Assembly: GCF_025847275.1 (NCBI RefSeq)
Contig: NZ_JAOZEV010000013.1
Span: forward strand, 1-64,000
Origin: Flavobacterium frigoritolerans
GTDB lineage: Bacteria > Bacteroidota > Bacteroidia > Flavobacteriales > Flavobacteriaceae
DNA length: 64,000 nucleotides
Direction: 5' to 3'
Shown piece by piece: positions 1 to 9,097 of this stretch (position 1 is the first letter of the stretch; every line of letters begins with the position of its first letter). Under the pieces are notes generated by a model. It was not told the DNA's origin and ran no database searches. It was given only the letters and a program-made list of their open reading frames with translations. A program made the position numbers and the translations under genes.

Positions 1-75
1 GTTTTCGTATTGATCCAAAAATGAATTTATATTAGATTCTAAAAACCAAAAATCTACCTAAAATAAAGGCATAAA

Positions 76-108
76 AAAAACCCTTAAAACATAGTTTTAA
101 GGGTTTTT
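76..108 (-). terminator. Rho-independent terminator of tRNA-Leu
   Basis: Arms at 81-89 and 95-103 pair perfectly around a five-base loop and are extended by an A-run/T-run pair. On the minus strand the hairpin follows the 3' end of the tRNA and runs into a T tract. Confidence 0.75.
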
Positions 109-119
109 AAAGTAAGTAG

Positions 120-201
120 TGCGGATAATAGGACTCGAACCTACACGCCTTGCGGCACCAGATCCTAAGTCTGGCATGTCTACCAATTTCACCATATCCG
201 C
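120..201 (-). tRNA. tRNA-Leu (anticodon TAG)
   Basis: Read on the minus strand, the acceptor stem starts GCGGATA and closes with TATCCGC. The anticodon stem CCAGA/TCTGG encloses the loop CTTAGGA, giving anticodon TAG (leucine). There is an extended variable arm, as expected for class II tRNAs, and a T arm with GGTTCGAGTCC. The discriminator is A at 120 and CCA is not encoded. Confidence 0.95.
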
Positions 202-214
202 TCAATTGTGGGTG

Positions 215-243
215 CAAAGATAATCATAACTTCTAATTATCAA
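215..243 (-). promoter_or_regulatory. Promoter of tRNA-Leu
   Basis: On the minus strand a -7 element TATCTTTG (215-222) lies 18 bases from a TTG -33 element (241-243). This matches the known Bacteroidota consensus TTG-N17-23-TAnnTTTG and sits just upstream of the tRNA 5' end. Confidence 0.75.
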
Positions 244-310
244 AGCATTTTTGAAAAAAAATATTAATTCTATTTTTCGTATTTTTGAAATTCTATAAAA
301 ATCAATTTAA

Positions 311-1699
311 ATGGACACTATAAAAGCATACGTTCAAGAACACAAAGAACGCTTTATCAATGAGTTAATCGAATTATTAAAAATTCCATCTGTAAGTGCA
401 GATACTGCATATTCTCAAGACGTAATTGACACATCCGAGGCTGTAAAAGCAAGTTTAGAGAAAGCGGGATGCGATTTTGTCGAAATTTGCGACACTCCGG
501 GCTACCCAATTGTATATGGAGAGAAAATAATCGACCCAAATTTACCAACCGTATTAGTTTACGGACATTATGATGTTCAACCACCAGATCCAATAGAATT
601 ATGGACATCTCCTCCATTTGAACCTGTTATCAAAAAAACCGAAATTCACCCAGAAGGAGCCATATTTGCTCGCGGTGCTTGCGATGACAAAGGACAAATG
701 TACATGCACGTAAAAGCTTTAGAATATATGGTACAAAGCAACACTTTGCCTTGTAACGTAAAATTCATGATCGAAGGTGAAGAAGAAGTAGGTTCTAAAA
801 GTTTAGGATGGTTTGTAGAGCGCAATCAGGAAAAACTAAAGAATGATGTTATTTTAATTTCTGATACAGGAATGATTTCTAATCAGCAACCATCGATAAC
901 AACAGGATTACGTGGATTAAGTTATGTAGAAGTTGAAGTTACTGGACCAAACCGTGATTTGCATTCTGGTTTATACGGAGGTGCGGTTGCAAACCCAATT
1001 AATGTATTGGCAAAAATGATTGCTTCATTACACGACGAAAACAACCACATTACAATTCCAGGATTCTACGATAATGTCGAAGAATTATCACTAGAAGAAA
1101 GAGCCGAAATGGCAAAAGCACCTTTTAGTTTAGAAAAATATAAAAAAGCTTTAGACTTAAATGATGTTTATGGCGAAAAAGGATATGTAACCAACGAACG
1201 CAACTCAATACGACCTACACTAGATGTAAACGGAATTTGGGGCGGATACACAGGCGAAGGAGCTAAAACAGTTATTGCTAGCAAAGCTTTCGCAAAAATA
1301 TCTATGCGTTTGGTTCCAAACCAAGATTGGGAGCACATTACAGAGTTATTTACAAAACATTTTACTAGCATCGCACCAGCTGGCGTTACTGTAAAAGTTA
1401 ATCCACATCATGGTGGTCAAGGATATGTAACTCCTATTGATAGCATTGGTTACAAAGCAGCAAATATGGCATATACAGAAACTTTTGGAGTGCCTGCAAT
1501 TCCGGTTCGTTCAGGCGGAAGTATTCCGATTGTGGCATTATTCGAAAAAGAATTAAAAAGCAAAACAATCCTTATGGGATTCGGACTTGATAGCGATGCA
1601 ATTCACTCACCAAACGAACATTTCGGAATCTTCAATTACCTAAAAGGAATTGAAACTATTCCGTTGTTTTACAAATATTTTGTAGAGCTTTCTAAATAG
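311..1699 (+). CDS. M20 family metallo-dipeptidase
   Basis: A 462-residue cytosolic zinc peptidase of the M20 dipeptidase group, expected to hydrolyse dipeptides. The metal-binding and catalytic motif GHYDVQPP puts His at about 86 and the catalytic Asp at 88. GACDDKG (Asp 125) bridges the metals and EGEEEVGS (about 155-162) carries the general base and a further ligand. A dimerisation domain follows from about 210 to 360. There is no signal peptide, and the length is normal for the family. The upstream gap has a TAnnTTTG-like box at 280-287 but no well-spaced TTG. The gene stands alone with its own terminator. The exact substrate cannot be read from the sequence. Confidence 0.93.
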   Translation: MDTIKAYVQEHKERFINELIELLKIPSVSADTAYSQDVIDTSEAVKASLEKAGCDFVEICDTPGYPIVYGEKIIDPNLPTVLVYGHYDVQPPDPIELWTSPPFEPVIKKTEIHPEGAIFARGACDDKGQMYMHVKALEYMVQSNTLPCNVKFMIEGEEEVGSKSLGWFVERNQEKLKNDVILISDTGMISNQQPSITTGLRGLSYVEVEVTGPNRDLHSGLYGGAVANPINVLAKMIASLHDENNHITIPGFYDNVEELSLEERAEMAKAPFSLEKYKKALDLNDVYGEKGYVTNERNSIRPTLDVNGIWGGYTGEGAKTVIASKAFAKISMRLVPNQDWEHITELFTKHFTSIAPAGVTVKVNPHHGGQGYVTPIDSIGYKAANMAYTETFGVPAIPVRSGGSIPIVALFEKELKSKTILMGFGLDSDAIHSPNEHFGIFNYLKGIETIPLFYKYFVELSK

Positions 1700-1719
1700 T
1701 TCATACAGCAACATACATT

Positions 1720-1747
1720 AAAATCCGTTCAGCAATGAGCGGATTTT
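1720..1747 (+). terminator. Terminator after M20 peptidase
   Basis: AAAATCCG and CGGATTTT pair around a short loop, with three further pairs inside, followed by a run of T residues. It lies about 20 bases after the peptidase stop codon. Confidence 0.75.
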
Positions 1748-1847
1748 TTTTTATGACGTTCCATGCTAAAGCGAGCGCAAGAAACATTTAATAAAAAACC
1801 ACAGAACCTCAACCACTTAGTAACTCAGTAACTTTATTAAAAAATAG

Positions 1848-1880
1848 TTGCACATTAAAAAATTAACTCTACATTTGTAG
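1848..1880 (+). promoter_or_regulatory. Promoter with overlapping BlaI-type operator
   Basis: TTG at 1848-1850, a 19-base spacer and TACATTTG at 1870-1877 form a standard Bacteroidota promoter. The -7 box lies inside the palindrome CTACATTTGTAG (1869-1880), which fits the TACA-N2-TGTA core bound by BlaI/MecI repressors. A wider dyad, CTCTAC at 1867-1872 with GTAGAG at 1897-1902, surrounds it. Since blaI and blaR1 lie downstream, autoregulation is the natural reading. Confidence 0.7.
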
Positions 1881-1906
1881 AACACAATCTATAAACGTAG
1901 AGCAAA

Positions 1907-2329
1907 ATGAATCAAAAAATAGTTCTCCTAATACTACTTTTATCCTGTTTAGGTTGTAAAACCGAACAGATCAATCAAAAAATCGACAAGAAAAAAGAAG
2001 GCAAATGGATTGATATCTACGTACAAGATAACATTCAATACAAATCAATAGAATACTATAAACATAATGAGCCCGTTAAAAAATGGAAATCATACATAAA
2101 CGGAAAAATACACAAAATAGAAAAATACAAAAACGGAATCTGTTATGTAAAAAACTATTATGAAAACGGAAAAATCGAATCAAAAGGAAAAACAAAAATC
2201 GATTCCGAAGCTAAACTAACACATTGGTATTATTTCGGAGACTGGAAATACTATTCAGACAAAGGAAAATATATAGCGATTAAAGAATACTATGATGGAA
2301 AATTAATTTCAGAACAATTCAATCCTTAA
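1907..2329 (+). CDS. Small lipoprotein with MORN-like repeats
   Basis: A 140-residue predicted lipoprotein. The N-terminus has a hydrophobic stretch ending in a lipobox (SCLGC, Cys about 17). The rest is lysine- and tyrosine-rich and carries repeated Y-x-N-G-K modules (YINGKIHK, YENGKIES, YYDGKLIS), resembling the MORN_2 / YwqK-type repeats common in Bacteroidota surface proteins. It is the first gene of an operon with blaI and blaR1 (25-base gap) and lies directly behind the candidate BlaI operator, so it is probably the regulated target or an accessory sensor. Its function is unknown. Confidence 0.75.
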   Translation: MNQKIVLLILLLSCLGCKTEQINQKIDKKKEGKWIDIYVQDNIQYKSIEYYKHNEPVKKWKSYINGKIHKIEKYKNGICYVKNYYENGKIESKGKTKIDSEAKLTHWYYFGDWKYYSDKGKYIAIKEYYDGKLISEQFNP

Positions 2330-2354
2330 GAACAACACAATAAACAGATACAAA

Positions 2355-2726
2355 ATGCAACTTACAAACTCCGAAGAACAATTAATGCAACACCTTTGGC
2401 AACTAAAAAAGGCGTTTATGAAGGATTTGCTCGAAGCATATCCTGAACCAAAACCAGCAACCACAACTGTAGCAACGTTATTAAAAAGAATGATTGATAA
2501 AAAATTCGTCGCATACAACGAATTTGGAAACTCAAGAGAATATTACCCATTGGTAAAAAAAACAGATTACTTCTCAAAACACGTAAACGGATTGATTAGT
2601 AATTTCTTCAACAATTCGGCATCACAATTTGCTTCGTTCTTTACAACCGAAACCAATTTATCAACTTCGGAATTAGAAGAACTCAAAAAAATAATTGACT
2701 CACAAATTCAAAAAAAGAAAAAATGA
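2355..2726 (+). CDS. BlaI/MecI/CopY family transcriptional repressor
   Basis: A 123-residue winged-helix repressor. The N-terminal two thirds fits the Penicillinase_R domain: LTNSEEQLMQHLW, then the recognition helix region PKPATTTVATLLKRM and the wing G(N)SREYYPLV. The C-terminal helices form the dimerisation part, where family members are cleaved on induction. Its stop overlaps the start of the blaR1-like gene by four bases (ATGA), so the two are translationally coupled. It probably binds the palindrome at 1869-1880. Beta-lactams are the classic inducer, but in Bacteroidota these pairs control many other genes. Confidence 0.93.
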   Translation: MQLTNSEEQLMQHLWQLKKAFMKDLLEAYPEPKPATTTVATLLKRMIDKKFVAYNEFGNSREYYPLVKKTDYFSKHVNGLISNFFNNSASQFASFFTTETNLSTSELEELKKIIDSQIQKKKK

Positions 2727-3949
2727 TAACGTACATCCTAAAATCGTCATTACTACTTCTGATTCTCTTTGTAGTATATAAATTATGGTTAGAAAATGAA
2801 AAAATGTTCCGTTTTAATCGGGGTTATTTATTAGGAAGCTTACTTTTTAGTTTAATTATCCCATTGCAACTATTCGCATTTGATACAAAAATAGCAAAAG
2901 CACTAAATGCAATTCAATTACCAGAAATGGTGTTGAATAATTCACAAAATTCAAACATAATAACCAACAGCCAAATAATAACAAATAGTCTATTAGCACT
3001 TTATCTAATCATTACTACATTGCTAATCATCCGATTTGCTATGAATTTGTATTCCTTTCATAAAAAAATAAAATACAGCGAATCGTTAATTATCAATAAT
3101 CAAAAAGCAGTTTTAATTCAGGAACCTGTATTGCCACATTCTTTTTTAAATACCATTTTTATAAACGAAAATGATCTAAAAAATGATTTAATCGATCCGC
3201 AGCTTATCACACACGAAACAGCTCATATCGAGCAGAAACATTCCTTCGATATCATTTTTATCGAGCTAATCCAAATTCTATTATGGTTTAATCCAATCAT
3301 TTTACTTTACAAAAAAGCAATCAAACTAAATCATGAATTCCTAGCCGATGAAGCTGTAATAACCCAATTAGACTCTGTTTCATACTATCAAAACTTGCTA
3401 TTAAAAATGGCTTCTAACCAAAGTCAGATTGCGCTTGCCAGTTCTATTAATTTTCAAATAACCAAAAAACGACTACTTATGATGACAAAACAAGAATCCC
3501 GATTAAGAATACTATTAAAAACGGCAGCAGTAGGCTTTGTACTCGCTATATTATTTTTCGCTTTTAGCAATACTACAATTGCACAAGCAAACAACAGAAA
3601 AGCAGAAAACGAACCTCCAAAATTTCTTTCTAATTCAATTCAAGACACAACACAACCAGAATATCCGGGTGGAATGAACGAATTTTACAAATTCATTGGA
3701 AAGAATTTCAAAGTTCCCGAAGAAGTTACAAAAAACAAAATCAAAGGTAAAGTGTACGTACAATTTTTTATTGAAAAGGACGGCTCTTTATCCGATTTTA
3801 CAATCACACAAGATTTAGGCTACGGCTTAGGCGATGAAGCTATTCGTGTAATAAAACTTTCTCCTAAATGGAAACCAGGTACAATAAATAACGAACCAGC
3901 AAAAGTAATGTACAATTTACCGATAACAGTTCAATCAGCACCAGAATAA
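2723..3949 (+). CDS. BlaR1-type M56 sensor peptidase with C-terminal TonB domain
   Basis: A 408-residue membrane protein. It has transmembrane segments near residues 5-20, 35-52 and 88-108. The M56 zinc-protease domain carries HETAH (164-168), with the third ligand expected in NHEFLADEA (about 203-211). A further transmembrane helix lies near 262-284. The periplasmic C-terminus (about 305-405) is a TonB C-terminal fold, beginning QPEYPGGMNEFYKFI and ending in the typical LPITV. Family members sense an envelope signal and cut the partner BlaI. A TonB-like domain replacing the penicillin-binding sensor is common in Bacteroidota and argues against beta-lactam sensing. Confidence 0.9.
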   Translation: MITYILKSSLLLLILFVVYKLWLENEKMFRFNRGYLLGSLLFSLIIPLQLFAFDTKIAKALNAIQLPEMVLNNSQNSNIITNSQIITNSLLALYLIITTLLIIRFAMNLYSFHKKIKYSESLIINNQKAVLIQEPVLPHSFLNTIFINENDLKNDLIDPQLITHETAHIEQKHSFDIIFIELIQILLWFNPIILLYKKAIKLNHEFLADEAVITQLDSVSYYQNLLLKMASNQSQIALASSINFQITKKRLLMMTKQESRLRILLKTAAVGFVLAILFFAFSNTTIAQANNRKAENEPPKFLSNSIQDTTQPEYPGGMNEFYKFIGKNFKVPEEVTKNKIKGKVYVQFFIEKDGSLSDFTITQDLGYGLGDEAIRVIKLSPKWKPGTINNEPAKVMYNLPITVQSAPE

Positions 3950-4059
3950 ATAGACTGCTTTTATTAGAGAATAATTTTTAAATTATAATCATAAAATTCT
4001 TCTAAAACCATCTCATAGCATTTCTCTATTTAAAGCATAAAATATTGACAAATAAAAAA

Positions 4060-4084
4060 ATCCGCTTCTGTTCTAGAAGCGGAT
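4060..4084 (-). terminator. Terminator of saccharopine dehydrogenase gene
   Basis: Ten-base arms at 4060-4069 and 4075-4084 pair perfectly. On the minus strand they are followed by a T-run and lie about 50 bases after the stop of the gene at 4132. Confidence 0.75.
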
Positions 4085-4131
4085 CAAATAAAAAACTAAA
4101 AAAAATTCTAAAAAAAAATTTCAAAAAACTA

Positions 4132-5502
4132 CTAATTAAGAAGTTTATCAGGATTATATCCAAAATAAGGCATAGCCTGCTCATGAAATACAACACCATA
4201 TTCTTCTAATTCTTTTAAAATTGGCAGATACACCTCTTTATTTATTGGCAATTGAACCCCAGGAGTTGTAATCTTTCCATTTAATATCAATAATGTAGCC
4301 ATAGCAACAGGCAATCCCACCGTTTTTGCCATTGCTGTATAGGTTTGATCATCACCAATACAAACCATTTTGGAATCTATTTGTGTATCTACACCATTTA
4401 ATACATATCCAAACTTATGATACATCACTATCATATCTTTATCATGAGGCTGTAATGTCCAATTATCCGAAAGTATTTTTTCTAATATCTGAGCTGGAGT
4501 AGCATCTTTTAACCCAACAAGTTTATTAGGATTAAACAAATCAAGCTCAACAAGCTTATCCCACATAATGTCATCTTGATCTATTTTAAGAATCAAACGC
4601 ATTTTTATTTCAACTGAATCTGTAGGATGATAAGGCAAGAAAGAATTCACAAACTGACGGTAACTCATGTTCTCAGAATTTTCCATAACATAGCTATCAT
4701 CCGTCATTCCTAATTGCACAAACATATTCCATGCTTTGGAGAATCCAACCCTTCTTATCGTTCCACGATATAAAGTAAGTATATCCTCGAGACCATAAAT
4801 AGATCTGTATTTTAAAGAATCTCTATTAGAATAAGCTTCAAATTTGCCGTAGCCCTCTACTTCTAAAAACTCAGTTCTACGAAACAAGTTGCAATACGGT
4901 ATGTACTTATAAGTTCCTTCCTGAATAAATTTAGCAGCACCACCCTGCCCTGCCAAAACAACATTTCGCGGAGCCCAAGTAAATTTATAATTCCATAAGT
5001 TGTTATCCGACTCCGGAGCCACAAGTCCACCGCAAAAAGATTCAAACAATAGCATATCGCCACCTTTATCTCTAATTTCGTCGATTACCTTCATGGCACT
5101 CATATGATCAATACCAGGATCTAGCCCAATTTCATTCATAAAAATTAGATTATTGGCTTTTGCCTCCTCGTCTAATTCCTGCATCGCGTCACTTATATAT
5201 GATGCGGTAACCATATGTTTTTTATAAAGCAAACAATCTCTGGCAACTTCTATATGCAAATGAGCTGGTAACATTGATACAACAATGTTTGCTTGCTGTA
5301 TAGCCAGCCTTCGCTGTTCTTTATCAAAAATATCCAACGCAATTGGAGTAGCATTAGGGTGACCATTGGTTTTCTTTTCAGCAAGAGCCAAAGACAAATC
5401 TCCTATAATAAGATGAAGGTTTTCTTTTACGGACTTGTCCAATAAATACCGTATTAATGACGACGCCGATCTACCTGCTCCAATGACCAAAACTACTCTC
5501 AT
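4132..5502 (-). CDS. Saccharopine dehydrogenase family protein
   Basis: A 456-residue cytosolic NAD(P)-dependent oxidoreductase. The N-terminus is a Rossmann fold with the glycine-rich GAGRSASS at residues 8-15. It continues into the saccharopine dehydrogenase central region, including GLDPGIDHMSA and ESFCGGLVAPESDNN. The length matches LYS9-type saccharopine reductases of Bacteroidota, which act on the lysine/alpha-aminoadipate route. It stands alone with a terminator. Assignment to lysine catabolism is an inference from family membership, although a glutaryl-CoA dehydrogenase elsewhere in the window would fit lysine breakdown. Confidence 0.88.
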   Translation of the reverse strand: MRVVLVIGAGRSASSLIRYLLDKSVKENLHLIIGDLSLALAEKKTNGHPNATPIALDIFDKEQRRLAIQQANIVVSMLPAHLHIEVARDCLLYKKHMVTASYISDAMQELDEEAKANNLIFMNEIGLDPGIDHMSAMKVIDEIRDKGGDMLLFESFCGGLVAPESDNNLWNYKFTWAPRNVVLAGQGGAAKFIQEGTYKYIPYCNLFRRTEFLEVEGYGKFEAYSNRDSLKYRSIYGLEDILTLYRGTIRRVGFSKAWNMFVQLGMTDDSYVMENSENMSYRQFVNSFLPYHPTDSVEIKMRLILKIDQDDIMWDKLVELDLFNPNKLVGLKDATPAQILEKILSDNWTLQPHDKDMIVMYHKFGYVLNGVDTQIDSKMVCIGDDQTYTAMAKTVGLPVAMATLLILNGKITTPGVQLPINKEVYLPILKELEEYGVVFHEQAMPYFGYNPDKLLN

Positions 5503-5710
5503 ATTTTACATATATAACACAAACATACAATATTGTTATATTCATAACAATAAAATAATGTTAAAATGTTGAACTAAATATTATTTTAAAGCAAAAATAA
5601 ACAGAATTTATCTATTTAAAACGACTTAAAATATTTCAAAAAGTTGTCTTAATTTTTTCCCAGATTGAAAGTATTAAACCTATTTTTGTAAACACTAATC
5701 TATTTTTGTG

Positions 5711-6097
5711 ATGAATAAAAAAATAATTGCAACAGCTGCTTTATTAGGAATGATAGCTATCATTTTGGGAGCGTTTGGAGCGCATGCTCTAAAAAAAGTT
5801 TTATCTGTAGAAGAACTAGTTACCTTCGAAACTGGGGTTCGCTACCAAATGTATCATGCATTCTTTTTGTTTTTTGTAGCTACACGAAATGAACTTTCTC
5901 AAAAAACACTTAGAGTTATTTACAATCTAGCTGTAGCTGGAGTGATATTATTCTCAGGTTCTATTTACTTACTTTCGACGAATAACCTTACATCATTTGA
6001 TTTTAAAATTATTGGATTCGTAACTCCGATAGGCGGACTCCTATTAATTCTTGCTTGGAGTGTTCTTTTTGTTAAAATTATCAAACAAAAGTCATAA
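5711..6097 (+). CDS. DUF423 family membrane protein
   Basis: A 128-residue integral membrane protein of the DUF423 (YgdD-like) family. It has four hydrophobic segments and the family hallmark GAFGAHALKK near the N-terminus, followed by ETGVRYQMYHA. I chose ATG at 5711 rather than GTG at 5708, because the ATG gives the usual family N-terminus and GTG starts are uncommon here. Two TATTTTTG boxes (5681-5688 and 5701-5708) lie upstream, but neither has a well-spaced TTG. The biochemical role of the family is unknown. Confidence 0.88.
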   Translation: MNKKIIATAALLGMIAIILGAFGAHALKKVLSVEELVTFETGVRYQMYHAFFLFFVATRNELSQKTLRVIYNLAVAGVILFSGSIYLLSTNNLTSFDFKIIGFVTPIGGLLLILAWSVLFVKIIKQKS

Positions 6098-6177
6098 AAT
6101 TCGTTATATAAAACTATATCTAAAATATAATATCTAATTTTACAGTCTATAAAATAAAACACAACAACTTAAAGTTT

Positions 6178-7779
6178 ATGGACAATCAAACGTTATCTAC
6201 GCAATCGATTTCGCTAAATGAGTTAGGGATTAAAAATGCAACAATACATTATCAGTTATCGGCTGACGAATTACACAACATCACGATACAGTCTGGTCAA
6301 GGTGTAGAGGACTCAACAGGTGCATTAGCAATTAACACTGGTACATTTACAGGACGTTCGCCTCAAGATCGTTTTATTGTAAAAGATAGTGTTACAGAAG
6401 ACCAAGTTTGGTGGGGAAAAGTGAACATTCCTTTTGAACCAGCTGCCTTCGAAAAATTATACAACAAGGTCACTCAATATCTATCTAACAAAGAAGTTTT
6501 TGTTAGAGATTCATACGTTTGTTCAGATCCAAATTACAGATTAAATGTACGTGTTGTAACTGAAACAGCATGGTCTAATTTATTCTGTTACAATATGTTC
6601 TTGAGACCAGAAGCAAATGAATTAGCAAACTTTACTCCTGAATGGACCGTAATTTGTGCTCCAAGCTTCATGGCTGATCCAGCTGTAGATGGAACAAGAC
6701 AAAGCAATTTTGCAATCTTAGATTTTACAAAAAAAATAGCTCTTATTGGCGGAACAGGTTATACTGGAGAAATGAAAAAAGGAATTTTTTCAGCTTTAAA
6801 TTTCATCTTGCCTGTATTTAAAAACACATTACCAATGCACTGTAGTGCTAATGTTGGTAAAGATGGAGATACAGCTATTTTCTTTGGTTTATCTGGAACA
6901 GGAAAAACAACTTTATCTGCAGATCCAGACCGCAAATTAATCGGTGATGATGAACACGGTTGGACAAATGAAAACACTGTATTCAATTTTGAAGGTGGTT
7001 GTTACGCTAAAGTAATCAACCTAACGGAAGAAAATGAACCAGACATTTTTAGAGCTATTAAAAAAGGAGCCTTACTAGAAAATGTAGTTTTTAAACCAGG
7101 TACAAATGAGGTAGATTATGATGATATCTCAATTACGCCAAACACAAGAGTTAGTTACCCTATTACCCATATTGATAATATTCAACCAGGTTCTATAGGT
7201 AAAAACCCTAAAAACATTTTCTTCTTAACAGCCGATTCATTTGGTATTTTGCCTCCAATATCGAGACTTACACCTGGACAAGCTGCATACCACTTTATTT
7301 CTGGATACACTGCTAAAGTTGCTGGAACAGAAGCTGGTATAGACGAACCTCAACCAAATTTCTCAGCTTGTTTTGGAGCGCCATTCATGCCGTTGCACCC
7401 AACTCGTTATGCAGAAATGTTGAGCAAAAAAATGAAAGATGCCGATGTAAAAGTTTGGCTTATTAATACAGGATGGACTGGTGGAGCATACGGAACAGGA
7501 ACTCGTATGAAACTAAAATACACTCGTGCTATGATTACTGCCGCTTTAAACGGAGAATTAGACAACGTAGCTTACGAAAATCATGTTGTTTTTGGAATTG
7601 CAAAACCACAGACTTGTCCTAATGTACCTAACGAGATTCTAAATCCTAGAAACACTTGGGCAGATCCAAAATTATACGATATTAAAGCAGTAGAATTAGC
7701 GGAGAAATTCAAAGCTAATTTTGCGAAATTTGAAGAGTTTGCCAATGCCGAGATTATGGCAGGAGCACCATTAGCATAA
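6178..7779 (+). CDS. pckA: Phosphoenolpyruvate carboxykinase (ATP)
   Basis: A 533-residue enzyme that converts oxaloacetate and ATP to phosphoenolpyruvate, ADP and CO2 at the start of gluconeogenesis. The kinase-1 P-loop GLSGTGKTTL is at 237-246, followed by the metal-binding LIGDDEHGW. TGRSPQDRF near 58-66 is the oxaloacetate-binding motif and GGTGYTGEMKKG near 191-202 carries the catalytic lysine region. Length and motifs are complete and typical of the bacterial ATP-dependent form. It is a single gene with a strong terminator. Confidence 0.98.
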   Translation: MDNQTLSTQSISLNELGIKNATIHYQLSADELHNITIQSGQGVEDSTGALAINTGTFTGRSPQDRFIVKDSVTEDQVWWGKVNIPFEPAAFEKLYNKVTQYLSNKEVFVRDSYVCSDPNYRLNVRVVTETAWSNLFCYNMFLRPEANELANFTPEWTVICAPSFMADPAVDGTRQSNFAILDFTKKIALIGGTGYTGEMKKGIFSALNFILPVFKNTLPMHCSANVGKDGDTAIFFGLSGTGKTTLSADPDRKLIGDDEHGWTNENTVFNFEGGCYAKVINLTEENEPDIFRAIKKGALLENVVFKPGTNEVDYDDISITPNTRVSYPITHIDNIQPGSIGKNPKNIFFLTADSFGILPPISRLTPGQAAYHFISGYTAKVAGTEAGIDEPQPNFSACFGAPFMPLHPTRYAEMLSKKMKDADVKVWLINTGWTGGAYGTGTRMKLKYTRAMITAALNGELDNVAYENHVVFGIAKPQTCPNVPNEILNPRNTWADPKLYDIKAVELAEKFKANFAKFEEFANAEIMAGAPLA

Positions 7780-7802
7780 TAAACGTCTTACTTACTAATT
7801 CA

Positions 7803-7836
7803 AAAAAAGAGCTGTTCAATTGAACAGCTCTTTTTT
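7803..7836. terminator. Perfect palindromic bidirectional terminator
   Basis: A 34-base perfect palindrome with A-run and T-run ends follows pckA by 23 bases. It can act on the plus strand for pckA and on the minus strand for transcripts leaving the phytase gene. Confidence 0.85.
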
Positions 7837-7961
7837 GTATTTATACTCGTTTTTAGTATCAGTTTTTAGTATCAGTATACAGTGTCAGCCTTCACCATCG
7901 GTGTACTTACAGTATTTATAAAGGAAACCGTAACTTATGACTGGAACTGAAAACTAAATAC

Positions 7962-9020
7962 TTATTTTTTCACTTGCTCATCAATACGTTTCTGCACAGA
8001 ATCCCAGCTATAATAATGAAAAGTCATACCATTACTCATTGCCACAAAAAGACCGTTTTTATAAGCACCTCCTAAATTCACATTCGTCACATCGGCTCCA
8101 TCGCACTCTATTGTCGAAGTGGGAATTTCAGCAAGCAAAGGATAACTATTTAAATCTCCATTAGCTCCTTCACGTGGATAAACCATGAAGGTATTTGCTT
8201 GTTGGTTAGAAACCAATATATATCCTGTAGTTGCCGTTTTTTTGTAAATGGCAATTCCTTCATTATCTGCTTTAAAATCACCTTTCCCAAAGACAGCAAG
8301 TTCTACATCGCTATGATTACTCGCAGGATCGGCTACATATTTCCTTATTCCAAATTGCTCATCACAATAATAAACTACTCCTAACTCGTTATCTACAGCA
8401 ATAGCTTCAATTTCTTTTTTCCCACTATAAGAACCAAACTTACGTACTACTTTAGCACCAACTATTCCGTTACCTATATCTGACAATTGATATTGCCACA
8501 AATAACTACCCGAAGGTCCTGATTTTCTTCCTACAATAGCAAATATTGCATGATCGCTAGGTCGGGTATATAATGCAATTCCCATTGGATCACGTAATAA
8601 CTCTCCTTCAAAAACAGCAATCCCTCCATTATCTATAGGCTTTAAATCGGGCAAGCTAAAAACCCTTATTTTATTACTCTCTCTTTCAGTAGTAACTGCT
8701 ACATCTATTTTTTTCCCATTAACAATTAACCCATAAGCAATATCAACATTGTTTGGTCTTTTTAACGGCTCCGATTTAACTAAGATTTTACCATTTAAAT
8801 CAAAAGCATACAATCCGCCATCGGTATCTTTATCTGTTCCTACAATAATACTTTTTGATGGATCTGTAGGATGTATCCAAATTGACGGATCATCTGTATC
8901 ATGCGGAAGTGGCTCGGTTACAGTTATTGGTTTAAGGGCATCTTTACGAACTGGAGCTAACTTACTTCCACAAGAAACCAAAAAAGCACTCACTATGAGT
9001 AGTATAAATTTATTTTTCAT
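7962..9020 (-). CDS. Beta-propeller phytase (3-phytase) lipoprotein
   Basis: A 352-residue secreted phosphatase of the beta-propeller phytase family, which removes phosphate from inositol hexakisphosphate using calcium. The N-terminus is a lipoprotein signal (LVSCGSK, Cys about 17). Conserved family stretches include HDTDDPSIWIHP, GTDKDTDGGLYAFDL, RPNNVDIAYG, EIEAIAVDNELGVVYY and DNEGIAIY, which supply the acidic calcium and phosphate ligands. It lies 77 bases downstream of a TonB-dependent receptor on the same strand, so the two probably form a unit for phytate or inositol-phosphate use: cleavage at the surface and import by the receptor. No SusD partner is present. Confidence 0.92.
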   Translation of the reverse strand: MKNKFILLIVSAFLVSCGSKLAPVRKDALKPITVTEPLPHDTDDPSIWIHPTDPSKSIIVGTDKDTDGGLYAFDLNGKILVKSEPLKRPNNVDIAYGLIVNGKKIDVAVTTERESNKIRVFSLPDLKPIDNGGIAVFEGELLRDPMGIALYTRPSDHAIFAIVGRKSGPSGSYLWQYQLSDIGNGIVGAKVVRKFGSYSGKKEIEAIAVDNELGVVYYCDEQFGIRKYVADPASNHSDVELAVFGKGDFKADNEGIAIYKKTATTGYILVSNQQANTFMVYPREGANGDLNSYPLLAEIPTSTIECDGADVTNVNLGGAYKNGLFVAMSNGMTFHYYSWDSVQKRIDEQVKK

Positions 9021-9041
9021 GTTATTGTTGTTTTTAAAAGA

Positions 9042-9070
9042 ATTGACAGGAATGTATTATTCCTGTCAAT
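9042..9070 (-). other. Stem-loop between receptor and phytase genes
   Basis: Perfect 12-base arms at 9042-9053 and 9059-9070 enclose a five-base loop. It lies inside the presumed operon, after the receptor stop codon and before the phytase start. There is a weak T-rich stretch after it on the minus strand, so it could be a partial terminator or an mRNA-stability element. Confidence 0.55.
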
Positions 9071-9097
9071 CATAACTAAATTCATTGTAATTAAATA

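Noticed and set aside
5708..5710. GTG as start codon of the DUF423 gene
   Set aside because: The next codon is ATG, and starting there fits the family. The GTG overlaps a TATTTTTG box.
8749..9075. 108-residue open frame on the plus strand over the phytase N-terminus
   Set aside because: It is antisense to conserved phytase motifs and has no recognisable domain.
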